Assembly: GCA_024704765.1 (NCBI GenBank)
Contig: JAKMXF010000317.1
Span: 182,194-246,193 of the forward strand
Reading direction: 5' to 3'
DNA from: Oopsacas minuta
Lineage: Eukaryota > Porifera > Hexactinellida > Lyssacinosida > Leucopsacidae
Length of the DNA stretch: 64,000 nt
Shown here piece by piece: positions 43,640 through 55,961 of the stretch; within the stretch, counting starts at the first letter, position 1; each line of letters starts with the position of its first letter. Below the pieces are notes generated by a model, which worked only from the letters and a program-made list of their open reading frames with translations, did not search any database and had not been told where the DNA came from. The translations under genes were made by a program, and so were the position numbers.

Positions 43640-44200
43640 AAATTTTTGTAGAACTTTAATCAAATGATGAAAAAGGGAAATTTTGAACAAAGATCTACTA
43701 AAATTCTCCAATCGAACTTTAACCAAAATTTGTAGAATTTTGATCAAAAATTGTAGAACTTTGATCGAAAATGGAGAAATACAACAAAAAAGTCCAACGA
43801 TACGCCATTTTACAAAGATTAGTAATAATCAATCCAAAAAACTCCATCCAATCATAAAATTAGCATAAATTCCACACTCCCGTCCTTTAGTAGCTAATAA
43901 CGAACACAAATAAATACTCCCAGAGCCATAAGGTAGCGAAATAAATCCCTAATCCCCTCCCAATGGTACTCTTTCTAACTAATAAAATATAAAATGAGTG
44001 TGAAATTTATGCTAATTTTATGATTGGATGGAGTTTTGTTGGATTGATTGTTGCTAATCTTTGTATAATGGCGTATCGTTGGATTTTTTTGTTGTTTTTT
44101 CTCCATTTTCGATCAAATTCTACAATTTTTCTCTCAAATTTCGACTGTAGACATTTTAGTAGAACTTTGGGTGCACTTATTGAAAGTTACACTCCCCAAC
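43640..44200. mobile_element. Foldback element with long inverted arms and conserved core
   Basis: 43793-43877 and 43999-44083 are near-perfect complements (TCCAACGATACGCCATTTTA ... and CTCCATCCAATCATAAAATT). Weaker pairing extends outwards to about 43690 and 44165 through repeats of TTGTAGAACTTTGATC. The unpaired core (about 43878-43998) includes ATCCCTAATCCCCTCCCAAT and CCATAAGGTAGCGAAATAAA. The block 43810-43965 matches 61660-61815 in another foldback element. ORFs inside are low-complexity and not genes. Confidence 0.82.
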
Positions 44201-44219
44201 TTTTTGCCAGATGGTAAAA

Positions 44220-45146
44220 ATCGCTATATGAGCCGTTATAGAGCATTTTGAGAGATGAAGAGTGAGCTAGAGATTTCTAAAACCGGTCAAGAAACAAAAG
44301 AGTTACAGCAATTCTAGCTTATAAGCCAAAGTCTATGGGTAAAATTGCAACTTCATTGAAGCCAAATATATTACAATAGTAGAGGTGCAAATAGCATAGT
44401 AGTGTGCATATAATACTACAACATACCCAATTAGCATTACTATGTCTAAATAATTTCTGTTATCTATTAATCATTCTCTTAAATCTCCAAGTAAATAGAC
44501 ATATTTAGTAAGCATACAATCTGAAATAATGATATTCAGGTAATTAACTACATATCAAGAGATTATTTAGTAGCTATTTGAACTTTACATGGAGATAGTT
44601 GTTAGTTCTATTTCTCCTGTATCACATCTTCTAATAATCTCTTGCGATTCTTTTTCGTTTGATTAATGTAAAGCCCACTATCCACAATGCAACTATGTTG
44701 TACCGTGTATTATAGGATGGTATACACAAATTTTTTGCATCTTGTGTATTGACCGTTGCATGCCAAAATGTTGCACATAAATATTGTTGCATGCGTAGGG
44801 GCCTTAAACAAAGCTTTCAATGAAATTTTAGAAATTTATCAAATCATACTATAACACAGGACACCTTTTACACTTGCATGAAACTTCTATTGCAACCGTG
44901 TTGCCTGAAACTGTATTTCACGGTATGCATATTTTTGGTTTTGTCTGGAATTGATTGAGAACTTACAAGAACTAATGACTTTATTTTGCATGGGGTTGTG
45001 GGATACTCTATCTAGCAACTTTTGGAATAACTAGTGCAAAAGTTTCTTTGTGAATCAATTCAAATTTTATTAGTAACATACAGTATTGGGTTCACTGATT
45101 AAGGCCAAAAATTCGAGCAAAATTCCCATATAGGAAAACTGGAATT
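44220..45146. other. Intergenic, nothing recognised
   Basis: AT-rich; TTGCATGC occurs several times around 44755-44795. No ORF of interest. Confidence 0.5.
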
Positions 45147-45323
45147 TGGACGAAAATTATTCATTACTCCAGTAACAAGCAGCCTTATAACAAAGTCCGT
45201 TAAAGCTTCTGCGTCTTACAGTTCAGGGGGCTGCTTGCTACTGGATCCCCTGAACTGTAGGACAAGGAGGCTTTCACTTGGTTATACGGCTGTTTGCTAT
45301 TAGAGTAAGAATAATTTTCGGAC
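45147..45323. mobile_element. MITE-like imperfect hairpin of about 177 bp
   Basis: Outer arms GGACGAAAATTATTC and GAATAATTTTCGGAC pair. Inwards, ACTCCAGTAACAAGCAGCCT pairs with AACAGCC/TATTAGAGT-type sequence, and CTTACAGTTCAGGGG pairs with CCCCTGAACTGTAGG. Arms are about 85 nt with a short loop. No ORF. Confidence 0.65.
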
Positions 45324-45947
45324 TTAGTCATGTTTCAAAATATACGTAGAGCAATACAAAATGTTAAATTCAATATTATAATCAATAGGAAAGACAAAGA
45401 ACCTACATGAATGAGTGAATATACCCTTCAGTGAATTATAATAAATAAAAACGAACCGCTTTTAGCATATTCTAAGTATTCCTTTACAAGTTAGAGATAG
45501 TTATCTGCCATGCGTGTTGGAACAAACTCATAACATCATAAAAAGAATGAATTATAATGGGCTGTTGATGAATTATATTGTTCGTCATGCGAATTATTTG
45601 CATTTGTATAGTTTTAAATATTTTTAAATGGATTGTGTATACTTTTCTTGCATATTAATGTAGTATGCTGGTTCATGGTTGAAAACGTAAGAATTGATTT
45701 TCTATCTCAGTGATAAAAGCAAATCAATAGTGTGGATCATCTCCAAGTATACAGATCTAAGCAATCTCTATACATTTAAGCATTTTATTTCGATATCAGA
45801 AATACAACTGCATATCATTTCAAACTTATATTTTTCACGATTGTTGGAATTTTCATGGCTACTCCCGTATTTAGACCTGTAATTATGCATACATCTTTTC
45901 CGTTCGTCGATGAGATTGGATTGAAGTAATTATTCATAAGGATAACC

Positions 45948-46792
45948 ATCAATCGTGACAATTGTATCGATTGGTTGAGGGTTCACGGATTATTAGCAAG
46001 ATGTATGAGATGTAAATGCGGGGCAAACATGTCGGAAGGCGTATTTTCTAAGGCGCACGAAGGGAGAGGTTGGAGATGTCCTGAAAAGGGTTGCAAGAAA
46101 TTTGTATCCCTACGAGTAGGATCATTCTTTGAGAGATCCAATATTCCTCTTACTCAGTTGGTGGAATTTTTGTATTTTTGGGCAGAAGGACTTCAAAGTA
46201 CACATTTCTTAACCCTGAATCTCAAGTGGTCTCCAAACACCATCACGATTGGAAAAATTTATTGAGGGATATCTGTGTGGGGAAGTACCTCTCTAATCCC
46301 GAACCAATCGGGGGACATGGGCACATCGTTGAGATCAATGAAAGCAAATTTGGGAAAGAAAGTACCATCGAGGAAGGCAACTATCAGGAAAATGGGTGTT
46401 TGGTGGGATTGATAGAGTGACCAAAGAAGCTTTCATGGTCACAGTTGAAGATAGATCAGCTTCTACATTGATTCCCATTATAGAACAATATATCACACCG
46501 GGTACTATTATTCTAAGCGATGAATGGGCTTCATACAATCTTATTCCACCAGCTACGTTCACCCATTTGACTGTTAATCACAGTATCCAGTTTGTGGTCC
46601 CTGGAACAGAGATTCACACAAACAATAGAAAGCACTTGGGGCCAAGCCAAGAAAAAGATGAGAAATTCCATGACCACCAACCCCGAGCTCCTGGATACAT
46701 ACCTCGCTGAATATTGCTGGAGAAAGAAATATGGTGACAATCCATTTCACAACTTAATAATAGAAATAAGAAACCAATATACTGTTACTTAG
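45948..46792 (+). pseudogene. Merlin / ISXO2-like transposase, broken, copy 1
   Basis: Frame-shifted pieces in order: CIDWLRVHGLLARCMRCKCG with a zinc-ribbon (CxxC...CPEKGCKKF), LVEFLYFWAEGLQ, HIVEINESKFGK, VFGGIDRVTKEAFMVTVEDR, IIEQYITPGTIILSDEWASY, FTHLTVNHSIQFV, then IESTWGQAKKKMR and LAEYCWRKKYG. This is the IS1016/Merlin (ISXO2-like) DDE domain. The position of the first catalytic Asp, usually VEIDES, is Asn here (VEINES); the second Asp (ILSDEW) and the Glu (IESTW) are present. Frameshifts lie at about 46210, 46400 and 46620. Confidence 0.9.
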
Positions 46793-46799
46793 ATACAAT

Positions 46800-48687
46800 C
46801 TCTTGCATGCTAATTACTAGTTTTTCATAGTTGCTAGATATTTACATGAAAATCAAAATAATTCTAGTTGTTCAAACAGTTGAACCAGCCATGGGCTCAA
46901 ACCAGTTAGAAGTAGTTTATTTGAGAATATTATACACAGTTATTATTTGATATTGTTCCAAATGACATTATAATTGCTAAGCCTCTTCGACAGGATATTA
47001 TTAGACCATGTTAAGCACAATTTCCTCATAATCAATATCTTAGCATTGTAGGCGATGAATTTTGATAATTTTCAGTGAAATTTTCATAATGCAAATATCT
47101 CAGAAAATGGAGTTTATCATTTTTCTAAAAGTTTTGTAAAATATATTGTAAGTACTTGTATTTAAGGAGAATATTAAATTATCATATTTACTCTTATGAT
47201 GATGAATTACTGTAATTCATCCTGATATGTTTCGAAAAGTCCCAGGGTTTATCTGCCATGGTCTAGAATTTGAATAGAGTGCCATTGCCTCAGTATATAG
47301 AATGCTATGATCGGGCATATGCAAAAAGTAACCCTTCGTGTCCTGGAAGAGTAGATTAGTCAATTTGTAGTGAAAATTCCCTCGTTCTACTTATCTCACA
47401 AAGTGAATTTTGACATAAATACTCATATTTATTCACTTCGCAACCGTATAATTGCTAAAAAGAATTGACTGTATTACACTTCGACCATTTCCGTCCATGA
47501 CAGTAGTCACTACGTCTTGAATTTCGGGAATAATGAGTGAGAACTAATTCTTCCCGCAATAGTATGTGGCTTACCAGTTTCAGCAATTAATAGCGAGATG
47601 TTATATGACGTAACAAGCTATCCATATTTTGTTTGTCCACTTTTCCAAAGATCCCGACCATCGTTTAGCTATTGTCTCGCAATTTTTTGAAGATTCAACA
47701 TCCTTATTTGCATTTTCGCCATCCCTTGATTATAAATGAAGATTTCACAAACCCGTGTTTGATATAATTAGCTCTATACTGTCGACACGCACATCTTTTT
47801 ACTTTAATAAATTGTTTATTATCTTGACTACAAGATTTTCATTTACGAATATCCTGTTACAACTAATTGTTCGATCTTGGTATATCATAAAAACTCAGTG
47901 GCCCCCCCCCCAAGTCTATCGCAGCCCCCAATATGCTTCTAATGCCCCCTTGGCAGCTCTACGGTCCACTTGACGACCACTGCTTTAGATAAAATCTTGT
48001 TGACTTATTCTCATTTTCACATTTGTACAACATGTTGCAGAAGTGCCATATATCATATATGTGTGCGCCACTTCGTTTATGAATACAAATGTTGTAAAAT
48101 CTTTTGTGTTTCATGCATATTCATTGTACCATATAAGTTGCTTAGAATATGAGACAGTTTGGAATTGTCGTTAAATGTGTAGGAATTCTATGTTAATTCT
48201 AGGATGAATTTTTCTTTCTGTAGATAAGTGTTAATTTAAGGCTTCTCGACCTAAGACTCTATCCTGCTTTTTTTTATTCGTGAATAAATCTTAGGCTATA
48301 TTGTACCTGCGAATAATTTGGCTCAAGTTCCCAATAGTCATTTTCATACTATATGAATTTGATTGTACTTCTAGTATAGTTTATTGTTGATAGTAACTTG
48401 ATACCACTATAATTTCTGTCACTAATAATATCTACACTCTTTTGAACAAATTGCACTCAAGTTACATTGCAATAAAAAGTTAACCACAAACAAACTCATA
48501 ATCTAAGATCTAATTGTGTCGCTTGACTAAAACGCAATCCAAAAAAAGTGATGTGTTGTAATGTATGTTTGTATATGAAGGCTGTTCGTAGATTAGCTTA
48601 TAATATACTACTATCATTCAAACCACAATGGACCACACAATATTGCTCTTGAACCCTTGATTATACCTGACATCTCAGCAAGTTCTC
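46800..48687. other. Intergenic, one possible hAT-type end
   Basis: No gene. Around 47882-47987 a C-run (GGCCCCCCCCCCAAG) and CACTTGACGACCACTGCTTTAG resemble the right end of a hAT element; the left partner was not found. Confidence 0.4.
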
Positions 48688-48773
48688 TACAGGGTGGCTG
48701 CTAAGTTCTGATACAAAAATTCAATTACGATATAACCTTGATCGTAATGTATTTACAGTATTTTGACTATCTA

Positions 48774-49018
48774 CACTGCCTGGCCAAAAGTATTGGAACA
48801 CTGTTTACAACTTGGCACAAGTGGCATTAGATGAGAATATGTTGAAAGATTCTATGGATATTGCAGAAAGTAGAACAATAACTTGTTATCATTCGTTTTA
48901 CGATATTTATGTTCAACATTTATTGAAATCATCTTTAGCTTATACAACTATGGCAGCATACCCTTTGTTTCAGGTATTAATTGTGGCAGGGTGTTCCAAT
49001 ACTTTTGGCCAGGCAGTG
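48774..49018. mobile_element. 245-bp MITE nested in the DD37D element
   Basis: TA at 48772-48773 and 49019-49020. Terminal repeats CACTGCCTGGCCAAAAGTAT... are perfect over 28 bp. The TIR type (CACTGCCTGGCCAAAAG) is Tc1-like and unrelated to the host element. The ORF across it ends inside the right TIR and is not a gene. Confidence 0.94.
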
Positions 49019-49109
49019 TAAGACTTTTCATGTAACCTTCTTAATGCATTCAAATTCGATTTAGCTTACATTTTTCACAAAAATTTATACTATTGACATA
49101 AGTCATGAG

Positions 49110-50124
49110 AGGTCAATAATTGTTGAACTATACAAAGGCGGGAAAAAGCCCTCCTGAGATTTTAAAAATGTTAAATATTGCTAAAGGACGGAGAGCATTC
49201 ATCTACAGGACAATAAAACGTTACAATGAAACTGGGGACACGAACGACAAACCAAGATCTGGTCGTCCTTGTTCTGTGAGAACCGCAGCCCTCAAGAAGA
49301 GGGTGAGAGAACGAATTCGGCGAAATCCACGGTTATCCATGAGAAAATGGCCAAGGAGTTGAAATTTGCACGTCAAGCTGTCCAAAAAGTGGTACACTGT
49401 GACTTGAAATGCGCTGTTTTAAAAGAAAGAAATACACTTCCTCTCAGAGTTAGTCAAGACAAAACTATTGTTGAGAAGCAAGGCATTACTTGCAAGACAC
49501 GCTACCGGCGGACTCGAAAATATCATCTTTACAGATGAAAAGATTTTCATTATAGCTGAGGCTACGAATGTTCAAAATGATCGTGTGATCTCTACAGTTA
49601 TCTCAGAGATCCCTGATATGTTTAGGTACATCAGTCGGAAAATGAAACTTCTCTCAGTGATGATTTGGGCTCGTGTCTCTGCTGTTGGCCGCACGCCATT
49701 GATTTTCGTACCTGCTGGAGTGAAAATCAACGCGAAAACTTACAAGGACTTGATCCTAGAACCTGTTGTAAAAGATCTGAGCCAGACAATGTTTTTCGGA
49801 CAGCCATTTGTTTTCCAACAAGATGGTGCTCCTGCTCATACGGCGATTACCACACAGGACTGGTTAGATGGCAAAATCCCCGATTTTATCCGAAAAGAAT
49901 AATGGCATCCATATAGTCCTGATTTAAATCCAATGGACTATTCTCTTTGGTCCATCTTGGAGAATAGGGCTTGTTCAGTTTCACGCAGCACTATAAAGTC
50001 CCTGAAAAAGTCTTTGTGTAGCGAATGGGAGAAAATACCCCAGGAAACCCTGCGTGCCGCAGTGGAAAGTTTCCCTACCAGACTCAAGGCTGAAATTTCC
50101 AAAAAAGGAGAATATATAGAATAA
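49110..50124 (+). pseudogene. DD37D (maT-like) transposase, broken, copy 2
   Basis: HTH region: YKAGKSPPEILKMLNI-like sequence, FIYRTIKRYNETGDTNDKPR and SGRPCSVRT, then RVRERIRRNPRLSMRK. The core has FTDEKIFIIAEAT (first Asp), VMIWARVSAVGRTPLIFVPA, FVFQQDGAPAHTA (second Asp) and YSPDLNPMDYSLW (third Asp), with 37 residues between the second and third Asp. The end AAVESFPTRLKAEISKKGEY matches copy 1 at 20490. Lesions: a TAA near the start, a one-base shift at about 49350, another near 49500 and an in-frame TAA at about 49900. The frame 49468-49902 is otherwise well conserved. Confidence 0.92.
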
Positions 50125-50310
50125 CTAATTTAGTAATTGAATCATAACAGTAGTAAATAGTCGTATATGCAATATTAACATTATATTCCAAGTTGTAAAA
50201 ATATAATGGAGAAATCCTTTGTATCAGAACTTAGCAGCCACCCTGTACTCTCCGACCTCGTTAAGTTGACATCTCTGGAAAATACTATTGTTTGGCTTAA
50301 GTATTATGAC

Positions 50311-51108
50311 TTATTAACACGCATAGTCCAGTGCAAATGCAGCTAAATAATGTATTTAGGTGCAGTCACCGAATCAAAGGACAATTTGAAATGGAGATGT
50401 AGAGTGTGTAAGACAACATGCTCACTCCATTATGCAACCTTATTCAAGGCTTCAATTCTATCTCTTCCCTCTCTATTACAGTCCTTGTATTATTGGAGTG
50501 AAGATATACAACCTCGCGAATTTCTTGAGAAACAGTTGAATGGCCCCAATACTTTTGTGGACTGGAAAAGTTTTATGAGAGATGATTGCATTGAGGATCC
50601 AATAATTAATCAGGGGACAATAAGCGGACCTGAAACAATGGTGAAGATTGATGAATCGAAATTTGGGGATAATAATATAATCGTGGTAGATTACTCACTG
50701 GTCAATGGGTTTTCGCTATATTTGAACAAGGCACGATAGCGTTCTGATGATTCTAGTTCCCAATGGCTCAGGTACAAACCTACTTCCCATCATTCTGTGA
50801 TATGTATGACCTGGAACTACCATCCACTCAGACGAATGGGCTGCAAATATTGTTGTCCCAGCTCAGGCTATGAACATCACATTGTGAGCCACTCTGAGAA
50901 TTTTGTGAATCCAATTGACGGTACCCATACACATTGGTTAGAAAGTCCTTGGTGGAGGAGTCGTCAAGAAAAGACGAAGAAGAGGCCAAACAACAAATCC
51001 AAATTTGCAAGAATCCCACCTTATCGAGTCCTGTGGAGAAGAAGGAATAAAGGAAACATCCGAAACAGCATCGTGAAGAGCATCAGAGAAATGTATACTG
51101 TTGTGTAA
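50311..51108 (+). pseudogene. Merlin / ISXO2-like transposase, broken, copy 2
   Basis: Begins about 65 bp after the DD37D element. It reads RIVQCKCS then KWRCRVCKTTCSLHYATLFK (zinc-ribbon remnant), LLQSLYYWSEDIQPREFLEK, MVKIDESKFGDN (first Asp present here), then after frameshifts SGTNLLPII-like sequence, an SDEWAANI-like stretch at about 50825, and YRVLWRRRNKGN at the end. The second catalytic block is degraded. More diverged than copy 1. Confidence 0.78.
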
Positions 51109-51109
51109 T

Positions 51110-53661
51110 TTAGGTGTAAATACTAAGTAGTTATAGTATTACTTTGTTAGTGATGGTTAAATTATATTCACTACATCACAGACTTGCTAAATGTTAGCAT
51201 AAGCACTTCTAAGGATATTGAAACTGGTAACATTCACAAACGGAGTAATCTAAATACATGTTAGTATTCCCTCGAAAGATTGCCACCTAAGGTGGCTTGA
51301 AATATATAATCACCTCTGCTATTATTAGAAGTCATGTGATAAATAATGTTGTGAACGTGAAATTTGGTTGTTTGCTGTTAACAGCACAATGGCAACTTCC
51401 GTTGGCAAACCAGTGATTGAGAATTACCCCAGAGATAAACATTGGGATGGGGTATTACAAATAAGTGGCATATCCAGGGAGGGGATTTGGGTGTTCAAAC
51501 ACCCCCTCACACCTGGTTTCAACTGGCTGAGATGTATTAAGAAGACCTTCAATCACTTGTTTGTCCTGGAGCCGAGATACACTGCTAGTGGATGAAGTGG
51601 ATGAAAGAACTCGAAGTACATGGACAAGCATGTCTACCAAGCACTCTAAGTTATGCCCTTCGACATGCTAGTACTATGTTCCCAACATTCGAACGTGCTC
51701 TGTATTCTTTTCACATTGCCCGTTTCCAGTTGTACGGCAGAGAGATCTTTTAATTCTTTGAAACGAATACAAAGCTTCTTACGATTATCGATGGGGACGA
51801 ATCGCCTCACTTAATTAGCTCTTATGCTCATACACTATGAAATTTCTGTAGATATTTCTGAAGTTACTGATGAATTTTCCAGACGATATCCCAGAAAACT
51901 CCAGATAACTAATGTATTAGCAGACTAATTGTATATTCACTAAATAGTATTAATAAAATTTCGTAACAAACTCTAAACATAAATATCGAAAAACTTTGGT
52001 ACAACTAATATTAAGCTCCTCCTACTATGTGACAAGAATAGCTGTACATCGATGTTTGAGCATCTAAGATTCAAAAAAAGTTTTCTGGGGGGCTTCCACC
52101 GACCCCCCTTAGCGTCGCTTGGTCCAGAACACTCCCCTCACCATAATCCTGGATACGCCACTGCAAATAACACAACAATTGTACTAATATGCAAATGAAC
52201 ACTTGTTCATATTATGTATTAGTAATTCTAAGCCATCTATGGTTGTATTTCGAATTTGTTCACTATTCTTGCTGGGGACATACTTTTTGGTCTATTCTTA
52301 CCGTGGACATGATTTGTTTGGATTGGAGTAAAGCTTGCTCTTGAGTATTGTCTGGAGTTTATCCACAATTTGAGTTTTTGTATTTGGACTACCCCCCTAT
52401 TTGTGTTTCGGTTTGTTTACCTATAACTGTTTCTCTAAGGAATCTCCACTCAATATTTCACTTTCCTTTCGTTTGCACACAAACTGTTTCCAAATACTTT
52501 TACTCTTAAAACAAATTGTCTCATGATATAATTTGGAGAGTTCAAATCTATCCTGCTCTGTGTCTACTTTTGACAACAACAAACTGAAGAACTAGTTCAA
52601 CGATGTGGTAACTATTTGCTGACAGTTTACATGTAAACGAACAAAAACAATGCATATAAAGTCCCACTGCAACTATTCATTTGTTTATTTCACATCCTCC
52701 CACACCCAGGAGCATACATGTCACTAATCCCGTTCCTATATCACTAGCGTATAGATTCAAAGGTACCTATAACAGTAAACGCGTTTATACTCGCATTACA
52801 GCCTAAATCACTAAGTTGGATCCGTTCATATGCGGCTGGGAAACTGGGTAAATAAGCCTATTAATTAGAAAGATTGTACAAAACTGTACTTGCAATGATA
52901 ATTTCAAGTTTGATGAGAATAGTACGCCTAATTCCTTTGGGTTCTTTTTCGGCCAAGGAACTTTATCCAATTGGTAAATCACGATTATTGATATCGAAGT
53001 TGTAATTTATTCGTAGAACAATTTGAACTGGCAAATACCCCTTGGATGTTAGTTAGTTTAAATTTTCCCAGGATATTAAAACATCATTTACTAAAGTTGA
53101 TCGCCCATGTAATCCAAATCGAAATATTATATTTAATTTTGACATTGTTCATATTATTCAAAGCATTCGTAACAACTGGCTTAAATTGAAAGACTATTAT
53201 AGACCTTTATTTTCATCAATTTGACAATTGCTACCAAACACTAAATAATGATATGAATCCAGCTCCAGCCTGTAGCCAGTTAATTATATCCATACTCGTT
53301 AGCAAAATCACATTTGAATCCTCGGGAATGGCTAATTCAAAATACCCTCCTATTTGTTTTCTGTATATGAAGATCTTGGAAACATGTACAAGCCAAACCA
53401 GTCCTTAAGAGAGCTCCAAATTGACTTCCAAAGCCTGCTGACCATAAAAATTGGAGCGTTATAACGTAAGCTTGGCTCTCAAAGTTTTTCTTGAATCGAC
53501 AGCTGCAGGACTATTAAGTTATACCATTGAGCATAAGATAATCATCAAACAGTCGTATACCTAAGTTTAATTAAAATAATTTGGAACTTTGAACCTTAAT
53601 TGAGTATGAAAAAGTGTACGTTTTAACAACGAAGATATGGCACCGCTACTTTTTATGATGA
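51110..53661. other. Intergenic, probable transposon debris
   Basis: No gene is supported. At about 52085-52165 GGGGGGCTTCCACCGACCCC and CTGGATACGCCACTGCA look like one end of a DNA transposon. The ORF at 51368-51595 is not recognisable. Confidence 0.45.
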
Positions 53662-53757
53662 CTCCAATGATCTAACCAGTAATCGGTAATTTCAAACAAA
53701 CTAATTAGTATGCAAATTTCCTTTTGGAAAATTTGTATACTGGTTAGATCGTTGGAG
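53662..53757. repeat. Inverted repeat, 19-bp arms
   Basis: CTCCAATGATCTAACCAGT (53662-53680) pairs with ACTGGTTAGATCGTTGGAG (53739-53757), one mismatch. AATCGGTAAT just inside is also complementary to ATTACCGATT just outside, so alternative foldings exist. Confidence 0.75.
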
Positions 53758-53860
53758 GGTATTACCGATTTCGAGGGGCAAACTGACACCAGAAACATTG
53801 TTCTAGTTGTAATCATAACTGTAATGCTCTCTCCATACCACTTACAAGACTAACTGAATA

Positions 53861-55959
53861 CAGTGGAACCTCGAGAACTGGGGCACAACCAGTAGCCCCA
53901 AAAAATGCCCCAGTTCGGGAGAGTGCCCTAATTCGCGAGAGTCTTTAAAATGTCCCACATTTCCAAACGCAACGCATAGGTGGTAGATATACAGTTCACA
54001 TTAAGCATTCACAGTTACAGTCAATCACCAGTCAAGTTAATATCATTGTTCAGAATCGTTGAAGAACTCAGTGATGCTCGTCTGACGAAGCTCAGAGGCC
54101 ATTCGGTCTGTGATGAGTTGGCTGTACCACTGCAGGTCAATAGTATCACCGATGGCGTTTCATCTCCACGAAACATGGTGTACATTTGTAGTGACCTGAT
54201 GGCAGCGAGAGCCTCGGAGTTCCTTGGGGCATCAGGGGCGGTTTCTTCCACTTCTCCGATATCGCTGAGATCCATTTTGTCTTCTCCGAAGTCCTCAACT
54301 GTAGAGTTATCAAGCACAGCCAGTCGAATAGAGCCTCCGGAGTCTCTTGGAGAAGGAATAAAACCTTATCATCATCCTCCCGGACCTGCATGTCCAGTTC
54401 CTCCTGTTCCAACTCATCGCATAACCCGAACTTCATCGCAGTAGCGGGATCGGCCACTACACCAACCTTAAAAAATCCGCGGTTGGCGAAGCACTTCGAA
54501 ATTGTACGTTTCTCGACTTTTTTCCAGGCCCAAAAAACCCACACCATGACCAATGCGATGTTGATGGCCTTGAGGGGGTCGTCATCAGCGGTCTGCTCGC
54601 TAGATAGGCTGCCGAGTATATGGATGGAGCTGCTCTCTGTACTTCAGTTTTAGAGCTTGAAATATCCCTGCGTCACATGGCTGAGTGCACGACTTAGTAT
54701 TCTTGGGGAGGTACACGAGCTTGACTGCATTTAGCGGAATATCACGCATATTATGTACCCCTGCATTGTCCATGGTGAGCAGCACGTTTCGGCCCTGAGC
54801 GTTCATCTTACAGTTGAAGTCTCGAAGCCACTCCTCGAATATGCGACCAGTCATCCATGCAGATTTCTGTGACTGGTAAATTACAGGCAACTTTCCAATA
54901 TTGGCGCCTTTGAGAGCTCTCGGGTTCACTGCCTTTCCGATCATCAAAAAGCTTTTTCTTCTCCCCCATCCATGAGCAGCAGATAAGAACAGTCAGCCAT
55001 TCTTTCAGACCCTTCTTCCCGTGACCACTGTCCCCAGCCATGACCAGAGATTATCTTCGTGGCTTGCTTGAAGATTAGGCTGGTCGTGTCGAATTTAAAA
55101 CGTCTTCATCCCATATTTATTCAATATATCAGGCAATTCCTCCATCCGGTTCTTAACCAAAATCTTGTCCACAGCAACTGCCTCTCCACTCAAGTTCTTT
55201 TCCACAATCCCGTGTCTCTTCTTCACCTTATCAAGCCAGCCTTCTGAAGCTTTGAAGTTGTTGATGCCATGTTTAGTCGCTTCTCGCTTGCCTAACTCCA
55301 TCAACATGGGACCAATGATCGACATACCCCTCTTCCTCGCCCACTCACTGAAGCTCACCACAGCATTTTCGATGTCTTCATACTGCGGGTTGATCTGTAC
55401 GATCTTCCTTTTCTTGAGGTAATCTGGTATTTCGTCTTGTTCGTTCCTGGGCTTCTCGATATCATCCTTCTGCTGCCGCTTCAACTGCCGACGGTCCCTT
55501 TGCTAGTTCCCATCTCTCTGGCTATCGCTCGTTCGGCCAAGCCTTCCTCGGACAGTTTGAGGATCTTCGAACGCTGTTCGAGATTAAGATGTGGTTTGGA
55601 TGAGGAAGACATACAGGTGATATAGAATGACTAATAAAAAAATACCGAGGAGACGTCGAATGCGTGCATTATTCAATTCATGTTACAAAATGAATATGAA
55701 CTACATCGTATAATGAAGATGTATGTTCATTTCTTGAAACAAACATCCCGCAGTGCTCAAACCTTAGTTCTAGTTTTTGGAGAAAAAAAATCGAAAAGAT
55801 TGTGTTGAAAAGTTGAGATGATGACGACACACACACATACTCACATACAATCACAGAGAGAAAGAGAGAGCATAAAAACAAAAAATATTATCAAAACAAA
55901 GCGCCCCACTTCGGGAGGTGCCCCATTACGCGGGTGCCCCAGTTCTCGAGGTTCCACTG
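53861..55959 (-). mobile_element. Tigger/pogo DNA transposon, 2099 bp, perfect 26-bp ends
   Basis: TA at 53859-53860 and 55960-55961. The terminal repeats CAGTGGAACCTCGAGAACTG... are identical over 26 bp. Subterminal GCCCCA/TGGGGC motifs recur at both ends. The enclosed minus-strand transposase is of the CENP-B-HTH/DDE type. The perfect ends suggest recent mobilisation. Confidence 0.95.
54001..55612 (-). pseudogene. Tigger-like transposase, frame-disrupted
   Basis: From ATG at 55612: SSSSKPHLNLEQRSKILKLS and GLAERAIAREMGTSKGTV (first, psq-type HTH), a frame break at about 55500, then DYLKKRKIVQINPQYEDIEN and FSEWARKRGMSIIGPMLM (CENP-B-type HTH), VDKILVKNRMEELPDILNKY, a stop at 55097, FDTTSLIFK (first Asp), SGHGKKGLKEWLTVL, WMTGRIFEEWLRDF, RNVLLTMDNAGVHN (second Asp) and CTQPCDAGIFQALK (third Asp), then an acidic C-terminal region read in a shifted frame to about 54001. 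About 540 residues would be expected; at least three frameshifts or stops break it. Confidence 0.9.
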
Positions 55960-55961
55960 TA

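Larger units (their letters stand above)
48690..50245 (+). mobile_element. Tc1/mariner-superfamily element (DD37D, maT-like), 1556 bp, perfect ends
   Basis: TA at 48688-48689 and 50246-50247. The terminal repeats CAGGGTGGCTGCTAAGTTCT... are identical over about 28 bp (48690-48717 against 50218-50245). It contains a broken transposase (49110-50124) and a nested MITE (48774-49018). Confidence 0.94.

Noticed and set aside
43683-44217. Two ORFs of 61 and 65 codons
   Set aside because: They are the arms of the foldback element; low complexity and complementary to one another.
48001-48152. CRISPR-like or tRNA signals anywhere in the window
   Set aside because: No regularly spaced repeats with unique spacers and no convincing A/B-box pair with cloverleaf was found on reading both strands; a tRNA scan would settle the latter.
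48812-49021. 69-codon ORF MAQVALDENMLKDSMDIAES...
   Set aside because: Lies inside a MITE and ends in its terminal repeat; a chance ORF.
54390-54653. Plus-strand ORFs across the Tigger element
   Set aside because: Antisense to the transposase frames.
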